From contig WPIO01000004.1 in assembly GCA_009760855.2 (NCBI GenBank), positions 6,083,501-6,147,500 on the forward strand: a stretch of 64,000 bases of DNA, in the 5' to 3' direction. Positions 52,890 through 63,774 of this stretch are shown here, piece after piece. Position 1 is the first letter of the stretch; every line of letters begins with the position of its first letter. Under the pieces are notes generated by a model. It made no database searches, was not told where the DNA came from, and saw only the letters and a list, made by a program, of their open reading frames with translations. The translations under genes were made by a program, and so were the position numbers. Origin of the DNA: Cristatella mucedo. Taxonomy: Eukaryota > Bryozoa > Phylactolaemata > Cristatellidae.

Positions 52890-53245
52890 CAATCTTTACT
52901 TCCATATTTAAGTCTGCCTAATTTTAGCTTCTTAATATCGGAAAAAAATAAATTGTTTAGGCCTGTTTATACAGAGGTAACTGATGTAAGTTGGTCCTTG
53001 CATTTGTGACCGCACAGTTCTCGCAAGTCTTCAAGGATGTACAATTAGTCGCTTAAAGTTTTTGCAAAACCGGCTGCCGGGCTTGCATGTCATGAACGTC
53101 GCCATTGCCACATTCCACCACTTCTTACGGTCCGGCGCTGGCTTCTTATCAAGGAGTGTATCAATTTTTTAAGGTTTTGTCACTAATTTTTTGATCTCTT
53201 CATTCTCTTGCACCAGCCAATCTAACCGAATTAGTTAAGCCACAA
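52890..53245 (+). repeat. LINE fragment, diverged
   Basis: TCTGCCTAATTTTAGCTTCT (SAYFxLL), GTTGGTCCTTGCATTTGTGA (SWSLHL* for LVHAFV) and AAGGTTTTGTCACTAATTTT (KVLSLIF) follow the RT order with many stops. Confidence 0.6.
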
Positions 53246-53249
53246 TTCC

Positions 53250-53880
53250 ATAGATCGTCGTGGAGCAAAGTCGTATTTGACTCTAGCTGGCCCATGAAAC
53301 CTTCGGAACAAAGCGACCGCAGCCAACTTGAATTCCACACATGCGCCTGCCTGCCATGAATATCCCGAACCGCGTGCGAGCCGCCATGAACCGCCCGAGG
53401 ACTGACCAAGGGCAAGGTCGGGGCTTGAGCAGCTGAGCTGCTCGCTGATGGTACCCAAAGGACCCAAGCAATGCCCTAGCCATAGCGCCACTGATCGAGC
53501 GCTCACATAGCCGAGGGTGATTTACCCTCTGACTGTTTTCGTGAGATCCCCGAGGACGCCTTCGAAGCCGCTCGATGGCTGCGAATGTCTGACATTGGCA
53601 CGTTCTCACATCGGTTGTTTATTTGCAGGGTACGAGAAGTCAAACAAAATTTGAATACACAATCGAAACACGCTTTTATCAAGCGATAGCAAACGACCTG
53701 TTTTACTCGATCTATTCGCGAGAGCAAGCAGCTTCTCAATGTCTGCAGACGGACTCGTATTATTCGAAAGAGGTTTCATCGCGTGGCCCCAAAATGGAAG
53801 TGTCTGACATTTCGAAGCGTCCGAAAGCCGGAGTTTCTATAATTAAAAGGTTGTACCACGCGAACGCATTCTCAAACGCG
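53250..53880. other. No gene established
   Basis: A plus frame at 53,623-53,890 (non-repetitive, ends by running into the LINE) and minus frames over 53,200-53,740 are all unrecognised. Confidence 0.3.
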
Positions 53881-53896
53881 CATCACGATGTTCTAC

Positions 53897-55000
53897 TTGA
53901 ACGATTGAGAACAACGATCGATCTGGCTACACGAGACGAGTCACGAGTGGAGTCCCTCAAGGGTCTGTACTCGGTCCCTTGCTGTTCTCCATTTATACTC
54001 AACCTCTGGACAAAGTGAATGATGCCAATAGAATAGGATATCGCCTTTATGCTGACGATACTCAACTGTATTTGTCATTCAAACCGCCGGAATCTGCTGC
54101 AGCACCTTAGAAACTGAATGCTTGCCTTGCCGGAAAACTTCTTTAAACTAAATGACAATAAAACCGATCTGCTGCTCACAGGACACCTTAAGCGTGTGGC
54201 TGGATTGAAAAGCTTTGCTCTTTTAATAGGTGATGCTGTTGTGCGACCATCACCACGTGCTCGAAGTTTAGGTGTCGTTTTCGACAGCTGCTTAAATTTT
54301 AAAAGCTTCATTCAGAAGACTGCTTCTACAGCTAGCCATCACGTCCGATCCCTATCCAAGATTAGGAGCTGTCTTCCACAGTGGCTTGCAAAACATTTAA
54401 CTAGCTCCTTAGTTCTGTCTCGGCTTGATTATTGTAATTCCCTTTTGGCTGGGCTACCAAAGAAAGCAACTAGGCCACTGCAGCTGAATACAAATCTGGC
54501 TGCAAGGCTAGTCTTAAAGTCCCAGCGGTTTGAGCATGCGTCTCCTTTGCTTAAAGAGCTAGGATGGATGTCGGTTGATCAATGGATACAGAGCAAAGTT
54601 CTTACGCTGACCCACAAGGCCCGCCATGGCTTGGCTCCTCCATACCTAGCTGAAGTGTTGCACTCCTCGTGCCTTCAGGTCCTGTATGGACGATAAATTA
54701 GCTGCTTCATTCCTCCGCTTGAATACCGTTGGCGACAGAAGCTTTAGCTCCGCAGGTCCTAGACTGGAGAACTCACTTCCACAATTCTTACGCAGCGACA
54801 ACTAATCTCCTGCTTCCGACTATGGCTCATCGTTTTCAGCGGTCCCGAGCTGCTACTTCCATGCTACTCACTATCTCAACTGCTCTCCCGACTCTTCTAT
54901 ATTTCCAACTTTTTATTTGTTACGCGAGACGAAGTCTGCTGGCTACCGAATGCGTAGCAAAAGCCGCTTAGGCTGTGAGGGCGCTATACAAGACTCCCCT
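53897..55000 (+). mobile_element. L2/CR1-type LINE, 5'-truncated copy with intact YADD
   Basis: Order of motifs: [16 protein letters not shown] (one frameshift inside) near 53,945-53,990, [13 protein letters not shown] near 54,046-54,080 (reverse transcriptase catalytic Asp-Asp), FFKLNDNKTDLLLTGHLK near 54,140, RSLGVVFDSCLNF near 54,262, SSLVLSRLDYCNSLLAGLPK near 54,405, ASPLLKELGWMSVDQWIQSK near 54,540. It then runs to the RRSLLATEC end near 54,950. A stop follows RAFS-type sequence and a small frameshift is seen, so it is inactive, but it is better preserved than the 19.7-kb copy. The 5' two thirds (endonuclease, first RT motifs) are absent. Confidence 0.87.
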
Positions 55001-55094
55001 GCATAACACCCACATAGTCTTTATGACTTTATGGAGTTACAGACGGAGATACATTGCATTACATTGCCTGTGCGCGTGCATGCACAACTCATTG

Positions 55095-55152
55095 CACAAG
55101 CCTGTCTTTTTCTTTCAAAGGTAATACGTCTTTTTCTTTCAAAGGTAATATG
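55095..55152. repeat. Tandem 26-bp duplication
   Basis: TCTTTTTCTTTCAAAGGTAA followed by TACG or TATG occurs twice in succession. Confidence 0.8.
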
Positions 55153-55159
55153 TTTCCTC

Positions 55160-55535
55160 AGACTACAGAAGAGGCTCGATCTGTAATGGCCTGTGCAATA
55201 TTAGTTGTATACTTAGTCGATACCAGAGTGTATCTCCTCCACTGTACTGGTGAGTCAGCAGACGGCCAAAAGCAAGACTGTTTTCATTATTTCCATTATC
55301 ACAGAATGCCATGGTCATCGTCGATCGGTTAGTCGTAACTAGGAGACAACTTACTGGGACAACCTGATCTGAGCCCGAGGTGCTCACTGTTCTCAAGACC
55401 CAGATTGTGGGATATTGCATTGTGGGATAGAGATGCAGCGGATGATTTTGCATTGCCCTCTGCAAGCAGAGTGCAAGCCGCCATCGGCTGTGCTGCCAGA
55501 AAGCCCAGGGCTAAGGTTTTGGCTTTATCAGGACC
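55160..55535. other. No gene seen
   Basis: No exon signal or repeat family recognised. Confidence 0.4.
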
Positions 55536-55544
55536 GAGGTCTTG

Positions 55545-55668
55545 GGTTAGCATCCTGCAGCAGGCAATCCTTTAATGCCTTGCTGATTGCCCACTGCAAG
55601 CGGCGAGATAGCCGCAAACGCTCTTTAGTTGCTATACTATAAATAAGACTATATAGTCAGCTATCCTT
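55545..55668 (+). repeat. SINE-B 3' part
   Basis: GCCCACTGCAAGCGGCGAGA, TAGCCGCAAACGCTCTTTAG, TTGCTATACTATAAATAAGA, TATAGTCAGCTATC. Confidence 0.75.
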
Positions 55669-56227
55669 TACTTTACCTTTGCTTTTAACACCTTTCCGCG
55701 ACTTTTGGCTAAGCCCCTTCAGGAACCAGCACAGTGTGGAAGCGAATGGCTGTGCACTGTCCATTGCTCTGACGACCTTGACTGCGATGCTCGACCTACC
55801 GCTGTTGCTTGGTACGCATGTAAAACTCGGCTCTCGGCGCAGCCGAGCCTCGATAACTCCACGTACGCCGGGTACCTGCTCTCGAGCACTCGAAGAGTAG
55901 GAGTAGTTGTACCTCGGCAGATAAAGCCGGCTTTCTGGCCAGTTATCTTAGAATGGTATTGCACCAGTCCGAAGTGAGAGCCAGGATAATAGGAAGCCAA
56001 GGTTCGAAGCCTTGACCCATTATCCCGGGACAAGGCTGTTGTGGGACAATGAGCAAGGACGATCGGATGAGCTCCTCGGAAACTGCGAGTCGCCACAGCA
56101 GGGCAAAGCACCGCATGGACACAGGATGCAGTGTTCTGTACCCTGCCGACGCTTGCAGCGAGCCACGGAACCTCGTCGCCGTCAAAAAAGCACTTCCGAG
56201 AGCGCCACTCTTCTCGAGGGAGCGCAG

Positions 56228-56233
56228 TTTATT
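56228..56233 (-). terminator. Candidate polyadenylation signal for the SDR gene
   Basis: AATAAA on the minus strand (TTTATT as printed), 160 nt past the SDR stop codon, the first such signal downstream. Confidence 0.45.
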
Positions 56234-56392
56234 CGGAGAGCCGCACGATAGCCGCAGCGAGCGAGCGCCTCGATCCCGAAATGCGTGCGAGAACTCGCCG
56301 AGAGGAGCGAGCCGTCGACCATCTGCTGCTGCAGGCACCAGCGGAAGCGGTCGACGACAGCCGCCGGAAGGCGGCCTCGGGAAGCGAGCTCG

Positions 56393-56595
56393 CTATTTGG
56401 CTCGCTCGTAGCTCAGGTACTTTCTCGTGAACCAGTCCTGCACCGACTGCGGTGCGTAGGTGTATATGGTCGGTAGCAGACTCGATGCCGGTCCGACATT
56501 GTAGACAGGCTTGGGATACTGGGAGGTGAGCGCGTGGACGACTGTGTCTACTAGGGGAGAGAGGTCGTCGTCAACCATCCTAATCTTTTCGTTCT
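56393..56595 (-). CDS. SDR exon e (C-terminus)
   Basis: 203 nt including TAG-class stop at 56,393-56,395. Acceptor is an ideal TTTTTTTCTCTCTAG. Encodes (K)NEKIRMVDDDLSPLVDTV, VHALTSQYPKPVYNVG and the tail ending RKYLSYERAK. The block D-x-x-x-V-x-x-x-x-H-A-L-x-x-x-x-P-K-x-x-Y matches the end of SDR9C proteins (human: VTNCMEHALIACHPRTRY). Confidence 0.87.
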
Positions 56596-59500
56596 CTAGA
56601 GAGAAAAAAACGAAAGCAGGAGGCCATGCGACGGGGGTGGAGGCATATGATGCCAGGTGGTTTGTGCGCGAGCACGCTGGCGAGCACGCTGGCCGACGCC
56701 CACTCCTCGCTCTGCATCGCTCGGGCGCCGCCGACTGGTCGCGCGGTGTGAGCACGAGGCGTTCGGCGTCGGCTCGCCGAGGGCGCTGCCAGCCCTCGAT
56801 AGAGGGCGCTGCCAGCCCTAGCTTCGATCGAGGCCCTCGGCGCTCTCCCGCTGCTACTCAGCGCGTGGTAGATGCTGGCACGACCGATGCGAGCCGTTGG
56901 TGGACGCTCCAGCGGCTCTCGCTACAGCAGGTGCTCTGGGACGGAGACCAACCCGTCGATTCTAGGTAATACTCGAACTATGATAGACTTACCTACTATT
57001 CTGACTATGTATATTCTATCTAGATTCAAGGTATGATCCACGTACAGTTTATATTCTAGGTATATTCAAACTACGCTAGGCTAACCTCCTGTTCAAGCTC
57101 GCTTCGGTCCAAGGTACTCTTTCGTAGCGTAGGGATGAGGCAGTGACCACTGGAGATCAAATCCCTATGGATCAGCGAAACCAGTCCGATGGTAAGTCTA
57201 CTCACAGAAGCGTCGCCGTCAAGACAAGTTGCAAGAACGAAGAAAGAGCGGCAGGAGCAGTAGAAAGACGCCGGAAGCACGAAGTCGTCTGCCGTTCGAG
57301 CCCTTCGAGCTTCGGAAGAAGCACAATCTCGCAGAGGGAAATAAGAAAGCGGAATGCAAATGAAATAGTTGTCGGTAGGGGGCGCTGATTGATGGGTTCG
57401 AGAGAGTCTCTGTCGTCGGCCGCTCGACATCGGCCGGCGCATCGTCGCGTGCACAAATGACATCCCAAAACAAAAGTGAGCGATTGAGTGCGGCTGCCCC
57501 GGATTCTACGAGGCATTCCGGGCTGCTCCACAGTCGAAAGAACTATTTCAGTCGGCCATGGGTCGTCTCCAGTGTACTGCACAAGCTCGGAACGAGTAGA
57601 AGGAAAAAGCGCGTTCGATATGTGCAACATGACACTCCGTATATACTAGCGTGCCTCTGGCAGCATGTAACAGCGCAACCAGGCTACCTAATACTTAACC
57701 GGCGCAGTTTTACTGAGCACTTCATCAGATGGAATGGCGGTTTGAGGGGAGGCTCTAGAGAAGCCAGACTAGGTTGCCGACGACTCGATTTGTTTAACAA
57801 GCCAGGCTTCGCGCCATTTGACCGAGCCGTTTTCTCGAGCCAGACCCAGAATCCGACGACGTAGCCCATTCATGGCCTCAAGCCCATGATTCGCTCATCC
57901 ACTCCGTTTGATGCTGTTCGCATACTTTTCAGGTGAGATAGTACGTGGCTAGCACTTTAAATAATAATAATAGCATATAGTTAGACAACCATTCGATAGT
58001 GTTTCCTTAGCAGAAAATGTAAAACGCCTAAAAAGAGATTGAGTTTTCTGAAGGCGCTTTATCAATCGTGTTATTATTATTATTATTGTTATCACAAAAG
58101 CTTGCGAAAGCTAAATCGTATTTACGGCCGACGTTCGGTTCAACAGGCAGACAGAGGCAGTTCAACGAGGACAAAGCGAGCACTCGAGACGTGATTGTAG
58201 CGAGCGAGTGTAGTTGTTTCCTCCTTCTTCATGTATCTACATGCGACTGGCGGGCAGTTATCTTGGGGACTGGTAGCAGCCGCAGCAGCACCATCTTAGG
58301 GTGACATAGCGCATGGAAATTCGGTAGGGACCAGAACCATTACCTGCTCCTCGGGCCCGACAATCGCACAGGAGCCAGAATGAAAATGCTTTCGGTGACG
58401 GGATACAGGTATAGGGGGGATGGGGGCTAATGTAATCCCGTAGCTCTCTCCAAACGCCCATGCGATTAATGCGTGCCCGATTCTCTTTAGCAAGCAGCTC
58501 TACGGCACGCACGTTGACCAGGAGGTCGAGCAACCCTAGCTTGCTGAAATCAATTCTTCGCTCGCAAAGTAGCAACCAAGGCAGAAACAGAGTCCCGTCT
58601 TCCAAAGCATGGGCCCAATGATGACTCATCGCAAGCACTGCTTGACGATCTGCATAGATATGTCTCACTTGTTAATGGCTCGTCAAAATAATTCCTCCCA
58701 AAATCTGATTTCGTTTCTTCATCGGCAGCATCCCACCATTGCTTTCCAACGAGTTTTCGATCGTGAGCAAGGATTTCTGTAATTAAAATGGCAACTGAAA
58801 CGCCAATGGCCTGCATCGTCACTCGGCAATCGGCTAAGGCGGTTGAAAGAAAATAGCAAAAGATAAGAGTAGGTACGCTGAGAGTGTAATAAGAAGAAAA
58901 AATTCGCATGGCGCTCAAATCGTTTTCGTTGCACATTTTTGCAGCCGGAGGAATGGAACATATCGGTTAATTAGCAATTGCATGGAAAATGTCAGCAAGC
59001 ATTAGCACGTAAAGAAAAATTCCCTCCGAGCGAGATAATTATGTGAGGAAAAGGAGCGTTTTAAGCTTCGTTCAAAATGTATTCTAGTGCGGGGATGCTG
59101 TAAATGTCAGTCGGTAGTAATTTGTCTAACTGCGAATCATTTGCATTGAAACAACAGCCAACTGAATGCATCTGTGTCTGCACGACAAGAGACCGAGATA
59201 TTATGCATTGGGCAAAGAAGTGCTCCGAGCATAGACCCCTGGGATAGCTCATGTTTTAAATGCTCGTCAAATAGCTGTGGCAGTGTCATCTAAGATAGCT
59301 TCGTGACGTCAGCGACTGATTGCTGTCAGTCAGCTGAAGCAGGTGTGCGAGGCCCAGCCACGCGGGCATGCGTTTGTTCGATGCCCCCTTGGCGATTGGC
59401 TATCGGATGTCACATGCGGTGACAGCACGAGGCTCACACCGGGTAACATTCCTGTTTGACATTAACGGGCGAGCGAGTGTTCACTTACTGGTGCTGTACC

Positions 59501-61474
59501 CTCCAGGCATGATGGCCGATACTGTCACGCCCAGGGGCTCCAAATCGTACCGCAACGTCTTCGAGAACATCAGGAGTCCGGCTTTGGTGGCGTTGTAGAT
59601 CGAGAAGCGAGGCAGCGGAACGGCCCCTTCAATGTTCGCGATCACGATCACTTCTTAGGCGCTCGTGCGCGGCGGACTCACTCATTCAGGCCGCGGCAGC
59701 ACGCAGCAGCAATAGACCAGGCCTGGACAGGGGACCTTGATTCGCGACCACTTCGGTGCGCAGGTCAATGGTCGAAACCCCGTTCAATGTGCACAAACAC
59801 ATAAACACATATATACATACTGTTCGACTGCGGTGATTGGCAGAGAAATGCCGATGATAATAGCCATCATATAGTTAATCGCGATCGGCATCTCGCCGCC
59901 GACTGGTACAAATCGTCAGCAGCATATCTGCAACTAATCGGGCCTGAACGGAAAAGCCTCTTTCGCGCGGTGCTTGTTTGCTCTCGTTCGAAATGGTTGC
60001 TCAAGATCAAAGGAAACGGGGAAATGATAGCAGTAGTTAATGCAGGTGTTCAAAATAAATTCAAGTTTGCACGCTAGCTCGCTTGCTTGTCGGCACCTAA
60101 TGCTCGAGCTCTGTAACATCTGTACCGATAAAAAGCACACATGCTAGCAGCAGGCTAAAAGCTAAAGCCCGCTCATAATTGCCAGCAGAGCTGTAAACTC
60201 CGGCTATACGTTCTCATTTTCTTAAGTGCCATTTAGGAAATCCACTCAGCGAGATGTATTGTAGCAACCACTTCGGTCAAGAGTCTAGCAGTATTTTTGG
60301 GTCTATCCGAAAGTCAACAGTTGTTGTGCATAGGAGATTATCCCCTGACTTCAAAAGACTAAATGGGACGACGTTCGCGATCAAGTTGTGGTTATACATT
60401 ATTGATAGGCATTTTTCTTGAACAAGTTATTAATTTAGAGGGCACGGAAAAATGGTAGCGATTGCGTTAGGTGACCACAAAATGTGCACTCCTTGTTTTC
60501 GAGGCCTGATTACTCCTACAGTTTCAGCGTCGCCCTGCTTGGGGCAAGTTAACCACTTAGCCCGATCCGTACTTATACTGATTTTCTGGTAGTGCACACG
60601 ACCTGCCGACGCCATTAGTATCTCGAAACTGTAGACTAAGTCTGACAAAGAGTCTAGACCGATATGTAGCAGGGCGAGTTCTGTCATAGCAAGGCAATGA
60701 CAGCGTATCGGATTTTGACGGTGTTTTCTGATTTCCGAGAAGGTACAAGGCCTACAGGAAGATTCCACTAACTCCTGCAGTCCGACCAAAATCAGGAGCC
60801 GCCCGATCCAGCCCAACACCAATGGCGGCAGGTGCATAAAACATGTGCGCATTCAGTGCTGGCTCGCTCGATCGACTTACCTGAGATGCTGGCTATGTTG
60901 ACCAATCGCCCTCCGGCTCTACGCAGATGAGGAAGGAACGCCTTGGTCACCAGGAGCGGCCCTTTCAAATTGACATCTACGATGGTGCTTATGTCATTCC
61001 ACTTCATGATTTCGGGGTTGCCGTAGTTGCAGATGCCGGCGTTATTCACAATGCCCCAGAGCACTAAAGACAGTAGCTTCTTACTAAGCAACGAAGCTTC
61101 GAGGCTTTGAGCACCGAAGTGTCAGATGCGATCTCTGTCAATTAAGTGGCCAGCCGCTCCTGCTGATTGCTGCTAGCTGCGCTGGACGCGATCGAGCCAA
61201 CTCTTGCAGCACGCCGCTGCTGGCAGTGGGCGCTCGCACACTCGCTCACCCAGGCTTCCCGCCGATCTTTTGACTTCCTCTTTGACGACAGTCTTGGCAC
61301 GCTCCACGTCCTCGTGACTGGTCACATCCAGCTTGATGGTGGTGAGATTCGCCGAACTCTGGTTTTTCAGCTCCTTGGCGCCATCGCCGTCGATCGATAG
61401 AACGCCGGCGAGAACTTTAAAGCCCATCGAGTCGAGGCGACGGGCTGTGGCGAATCCAATGCCCCGGTCGCATC
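56393..61474 (-). CDS. Short-chain dehydrogenase/reductase, SDR9C-like (retinol / 17-beta-hydroxysteroid dehydrogenase type), 5' exon missing
   Basis: Exons in transcript order: 61474-61250, 61063-60881, 59626-59489, 58776-58669, 56595-56393. Together they give about 285 residues, all in consistent phase 1. Motifs in order: GCDRGIGFATARRLD (end of the TGxxxGIG NAD(P) loop), KLDVTSHEDVERAKT, LWGIVNNAGI (NNAG), DVNLKGPLLVTKAFLPHLR, RLVNIASISG (catalytic Ser), YNATKAGLLMFSKTLRYDLE (YxxxK), MPGGYST. The C-terminal segment ends APQSVQDWFTRKYLSYERAK. LWGIVNNAG and the long variable C-terminus point to the SDR9C group (RDH, HSD17B6, BDH1); the substrate cannot be told. These enzymes oxidise or reduce hydroxysteroids or retinoids, usually at the ER membrane. 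The N-terminal exon (membrane anchor and first VxxTG strand) was not found up to 64 kb. Confidence 0.87.
56930..57085. repeat. Degenerate AT-rich direct repeats
   Basis: Words such as TATATTCTA and GATAGACTTACC/AGGCTAACCTC recur three to four times at uneven spacing (TATTCTATCTAGATTCAAGG, TATATTCTAGGTATATTCAA). Possibly an eroded minisatellite. Confidence 0.35.
58005..58090 (+). repeat. LINE 3' tail
   Basis: GCAGAAAATGTAAAACGCCT, AAAAAGAGATTGAGTTTTCT, GAAGGCGCTTTATCAATCGT and (ATT)n, in the SDR d-e intron, antisense to the gene. Confidence 0.75.
58669..58776 (-). CDS. SDR exon d (substrate-loop segment)
   Basis: 108 nt. Acceptor CATTTTAATTACAG, donor TTAACAA|GTGAGAC (phase 1). Encodes KILAHDRKLVGKQWWDAADE then ETKSDFGRNYFDEPLT. 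The W-D-x-A-x-x-E-x-K-x-x-F/Y-G pattern corresponds to the segment WDRTSPEVKEAYGEKF in HSD17B6-type enzymes, part of the variable substrate-binding lid. Confidence 0.85.
58777..59488 (-). other. SDR intron between exons c and d
   Basis: 712 nt, GT-AG on the minus strand. No repeat or extra exon recognised. Confidence 0.7.
59489..59626 (-). CDS. SDR exon c (YxxxK catalytic exon)
   Basis: 138 nt. Chosen acceptor AACATTGAAG at 59,627; donor AGCACCA|GTAAGTG (phase 1). Encodes GAVPLPRFSIYNATKAGLLM, FSKTLRYDLEPLGVTVSAIM, PGGYST. Catalytic Tyr and Lys are in YNATK, and PGG is the motif after strand 6. The frame stays open for another 19 nt upstream and encodes VIVIANIEG, which mimics the end of exon b; see findings. 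Confidence 0.87.
59627..60880 (-). other. SDR intron between exons b and c
   Basis: 1,254 nt, GT-AG. Unique sequence; no repeat family member seen. Carries the exon-b-like VIVIANIEG stub directly before exon c. Confidence 0.7.
60881..61063 (-). CDS. SDR exon b (NNAG and catalytic Ser)
   Basis: 183 nt. Acceptor CTACTGTCTTTAG, donor TCTCAG|GTAAGTCG (phase 1). Encodes VLWGIVNNAGICNYGNPE, then DVNLKGPLLVTKAFLPHLRR and RLVNIASISG. NNAG stabilises the central sheet; the Asn in DVNLKG is the fourth catalytic-tetrad residue; Ser in NIAS lies exactly 13 residues before the catalytic Tyr supplied by the next exon, the standard SDR spacing. Confidence 0.9.
61250..61474 (-). CDS. SDR exon a (cofactor-binding fold start)
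   Basis: 225 nt. Acceptor CCTGGATGCAG, first bases GA complete a Gly codon; donor CTGG|GTGAGC (phase 1). Encodes GCDRGIG, the second half of the Rossmann glycine motif, then RRLDSMGFKVLAGVLS and TIKLDVTSHEDVERAKTVVK, where the Asp of LDVT is the conserved adenine-ring Asp of classical SDRs. The exon begins in the middle of the TGxxxGIG motif, so a preceding exon must supply the Thr-Gly. The pyrimidine tract at the acceptor is weak. Confidence 0.85.
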
Positions 61475-63690
61475 CTGCATCCAGGCAATCGTTCGCCGCG
61501 CTCTTAGCAAGCCATCATTTGAACTGCTGCCGCCGCCGCTGGACCCTGCACGGCCATCGCTGTTCCTCCTCCACATTATCCAAAGCATCCTCTCATCTCG
61601 CTCTCCTGCCCCTGTGCCTCCTCTGTTAAAGCTTGACGGCCACGAGCGTCCCTCTTCCTCCTCCTCCTGCCCGACCGCAACCTCGAACGTCCCTCGCAGT
61701 GTCCAGTCAAACGCAGCGTCTTCTCACGCTCCCCTCCCCTCCCCATCTCTTCTCTCGAGCCTACATCGCCTAGAGGACTATCACTTCAAATGGACGTCAT
61801 CGCGCCAGCCCATGCTACTGAACATTTCTAAACACACGCAGTATTGGACTTACTATTAGGCATATGATGCAAAGATCGAGCACTAACAGACGCTGTATGC
61901 CGGTGTGAGCAATGCCATTCTGTCTTTATTTTTAGCACGTGCTAGAACTGCAGCTGGCTGCTGTTAGCACCTTTATCAGTAACAAAATTGGCAAGCTGTG
62001 CTTTGGCTGATTCCTGGGAATCTTTCGTCAAAGCGATTAGGACGACAACCGTGAATTCGATCTGTCGAAGCAGGTGGGGCTCGATGAAAAAGTCATTAGC
62101 GGGAGCTCGAAATTACCCACAAAGGCTATTTCTTGCTGCTAAGGCCGCAGCACAGTTGCAAGTCACCAAAAACAATGCGAGTAGTCATAGCTCATTCAAC
62201 AGGGTGACGGATTCTAACTAACCGTGCTTTTCAGTTTATCAGCCTGGAGCCCAGTCTAAGCAAATGTTCCGGATCCGGGTCCGTGACGTCTTGCATTGCC
62301 AAGCTCGGCTCGATTTCAAGACTCCGTTTGGCAACCGATGCCTAACGATCCTGCTGCTTTAGGACAACTTGCTAGCTCAATGGAGGACAGAGCCCCTATT
62401 CACGCTACAGTTGCGCATGGCTTTGTAGCTGATCATAAGCCGCAATTCCAGCCTATGCGAAAAGGCTGTCCTCTCTAGAGCACCAAGCATGCTTTATTTA
62501 GAATAGTAATATTACAATTGCTATCGGAGAAAAATAGCAAGCAGCACCATCTGAGCAGCAAACTTGGACCACTTAGCACTCCCTTGTGCAGTGCCTCAGG
62601 CCTAGGGAAGAGAGTGTTCAAGCGAATCGTGAACCGAACTTGAAGAACAGCCGCCTCGAAACGCGCATTCATGTCTCCTTGTCTTTTCTTCCTTACGTGC
62701 ATATTTATAATCTTACCATGCTGTCAGGGTTCTTCCAGCTCCCTAGCAAAGATTTACTTCTAGATATGGGCAGGAGGTTTATTTGAATCAGTCGCAGAAT
62801 CTCAAAAAATGTGATTTTCTGGGAACACAGCCTTTCATTTTGAGGTGACATCAGTACTATTCTTGAAATTGAAAAGACTACTTCTTATTTAAACATTAAC
62901 AATAATTTCCTTAGGGTTGTGCCAACTTTCGTACGAAGGCACCATATTAGTTAGTCTACATATTTGTAGCATTCCATGAAGACTTTAGCAACTCTCTATT
63001 TCTCCCTCTCGCTCTTGCGGGAATTCATGCTGTACAATTCAGTGTATACAGCTGATGCAAAACAAAGTCGGCAAATTCAACGACCGTCGTGAACATTGTG
63101 ATGGCCATATTGCACCACTTATCTTTGCCCTGCAGTAGCTACCCCACAAGCATTATATCGTCTTCAACGGCATGTTATTCCTAAAATTCAGGCCTCTCAA
63201 ATCTTATGCTTCCCCTTAACAATCTAAAATTATTTTCGAGCTTCCGGTCGCACAATCTGCTCCTTTCCCACTCTCGTCGTTAACCTCAAACCAGCCTCAA
63301 GCCCGTGGCCAGCGTTCCTTCTGTCCATGTACACTTACAGCCACAAACTTTCCATGGACTACCATAGCGGAAGCATACTAATCCATGACCATAGAAGCGG
63401 GGAAGGAATATTCACCTGATTCTCACAGCATATACTTCATCCATGTGGCCTGTTCTGTATGCGCTTGTGCAGGCTGAAATTATAAAGGCTAGCTAGTATA
63501 GCTAATCGATTGATAGGCTTCCTTCCATTTTTGGCCCTTTATTGAGGGGTAAGAAAGAGATCCAATTCCCTTAAGGCATCATAAAATAAAATATATATAC
63601 ACATTTATAATATTGTAGTCATAGTTATAGCTGCTGCTTGTATTAATTTTGTCAATCATTACGATTAAGCTGCACATGCGCCAACCTGTA
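61475..63690. other. Upstream of SDR exon a, first exon not found
   Basis: No minus-strand segment encoding a signal-anchor plus VxxTG with a phase-1 donor could be defended. 61,600-61,760 is CT-rich (CTCCTCCTCC). The stretch 62.0-63.7 kb is AT-rich unique sequence. Confidence 0.4.
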
Positions 63691-63707
63691 GGAAGAGGAA
63701 GCTAATT

Positions 63708-63774
63708 CGCGGCGGGTTACACGCCCCAGTTAACCCCCAGTGGGCGTGTAACCCGCCGCGCCCACTGGGGGTTA
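63708..63774. repeat. Two interlocked perfect inverted repeats
   Basis: Palindrome 1: 63708-63726 (CGCGGCGGGTTACACGCCC) with 63742-63760, 19 bp perfect, 15-nt spacer. Palindrome 2: 63731-63746 (TAACCCCCAGTGGGCG) with 63759-63774, 16 bp perfect, 12-nt spacer. The arms overlap, so the two hairpins exclude each other. Confidence 0.9.

Larger units (their letters stand above)
56596..58668 (-). other. SDR intron between exons d and e (2.07 kb)
   Basis: GC-rich near exon e, with GAGCACGCTGGC twice near 56,675 and GAGGGCGCTGCCAGCCCT twice near 56,780-56,817; one LINE tail. Frames here (56,511-56,969 plus; 57,071-57,630 minus; 57,457-57,864 plus) are unrecognised and taken as non-coding. Confidence 0.7.

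Noticed and set aside
62150-62200. Possible SDR first exon (ALFLVT-like reading on minus strand)
   Set aside because: Lacks the Thr-Gly and a phase-1 donor in frame; upstream codons contain stops.
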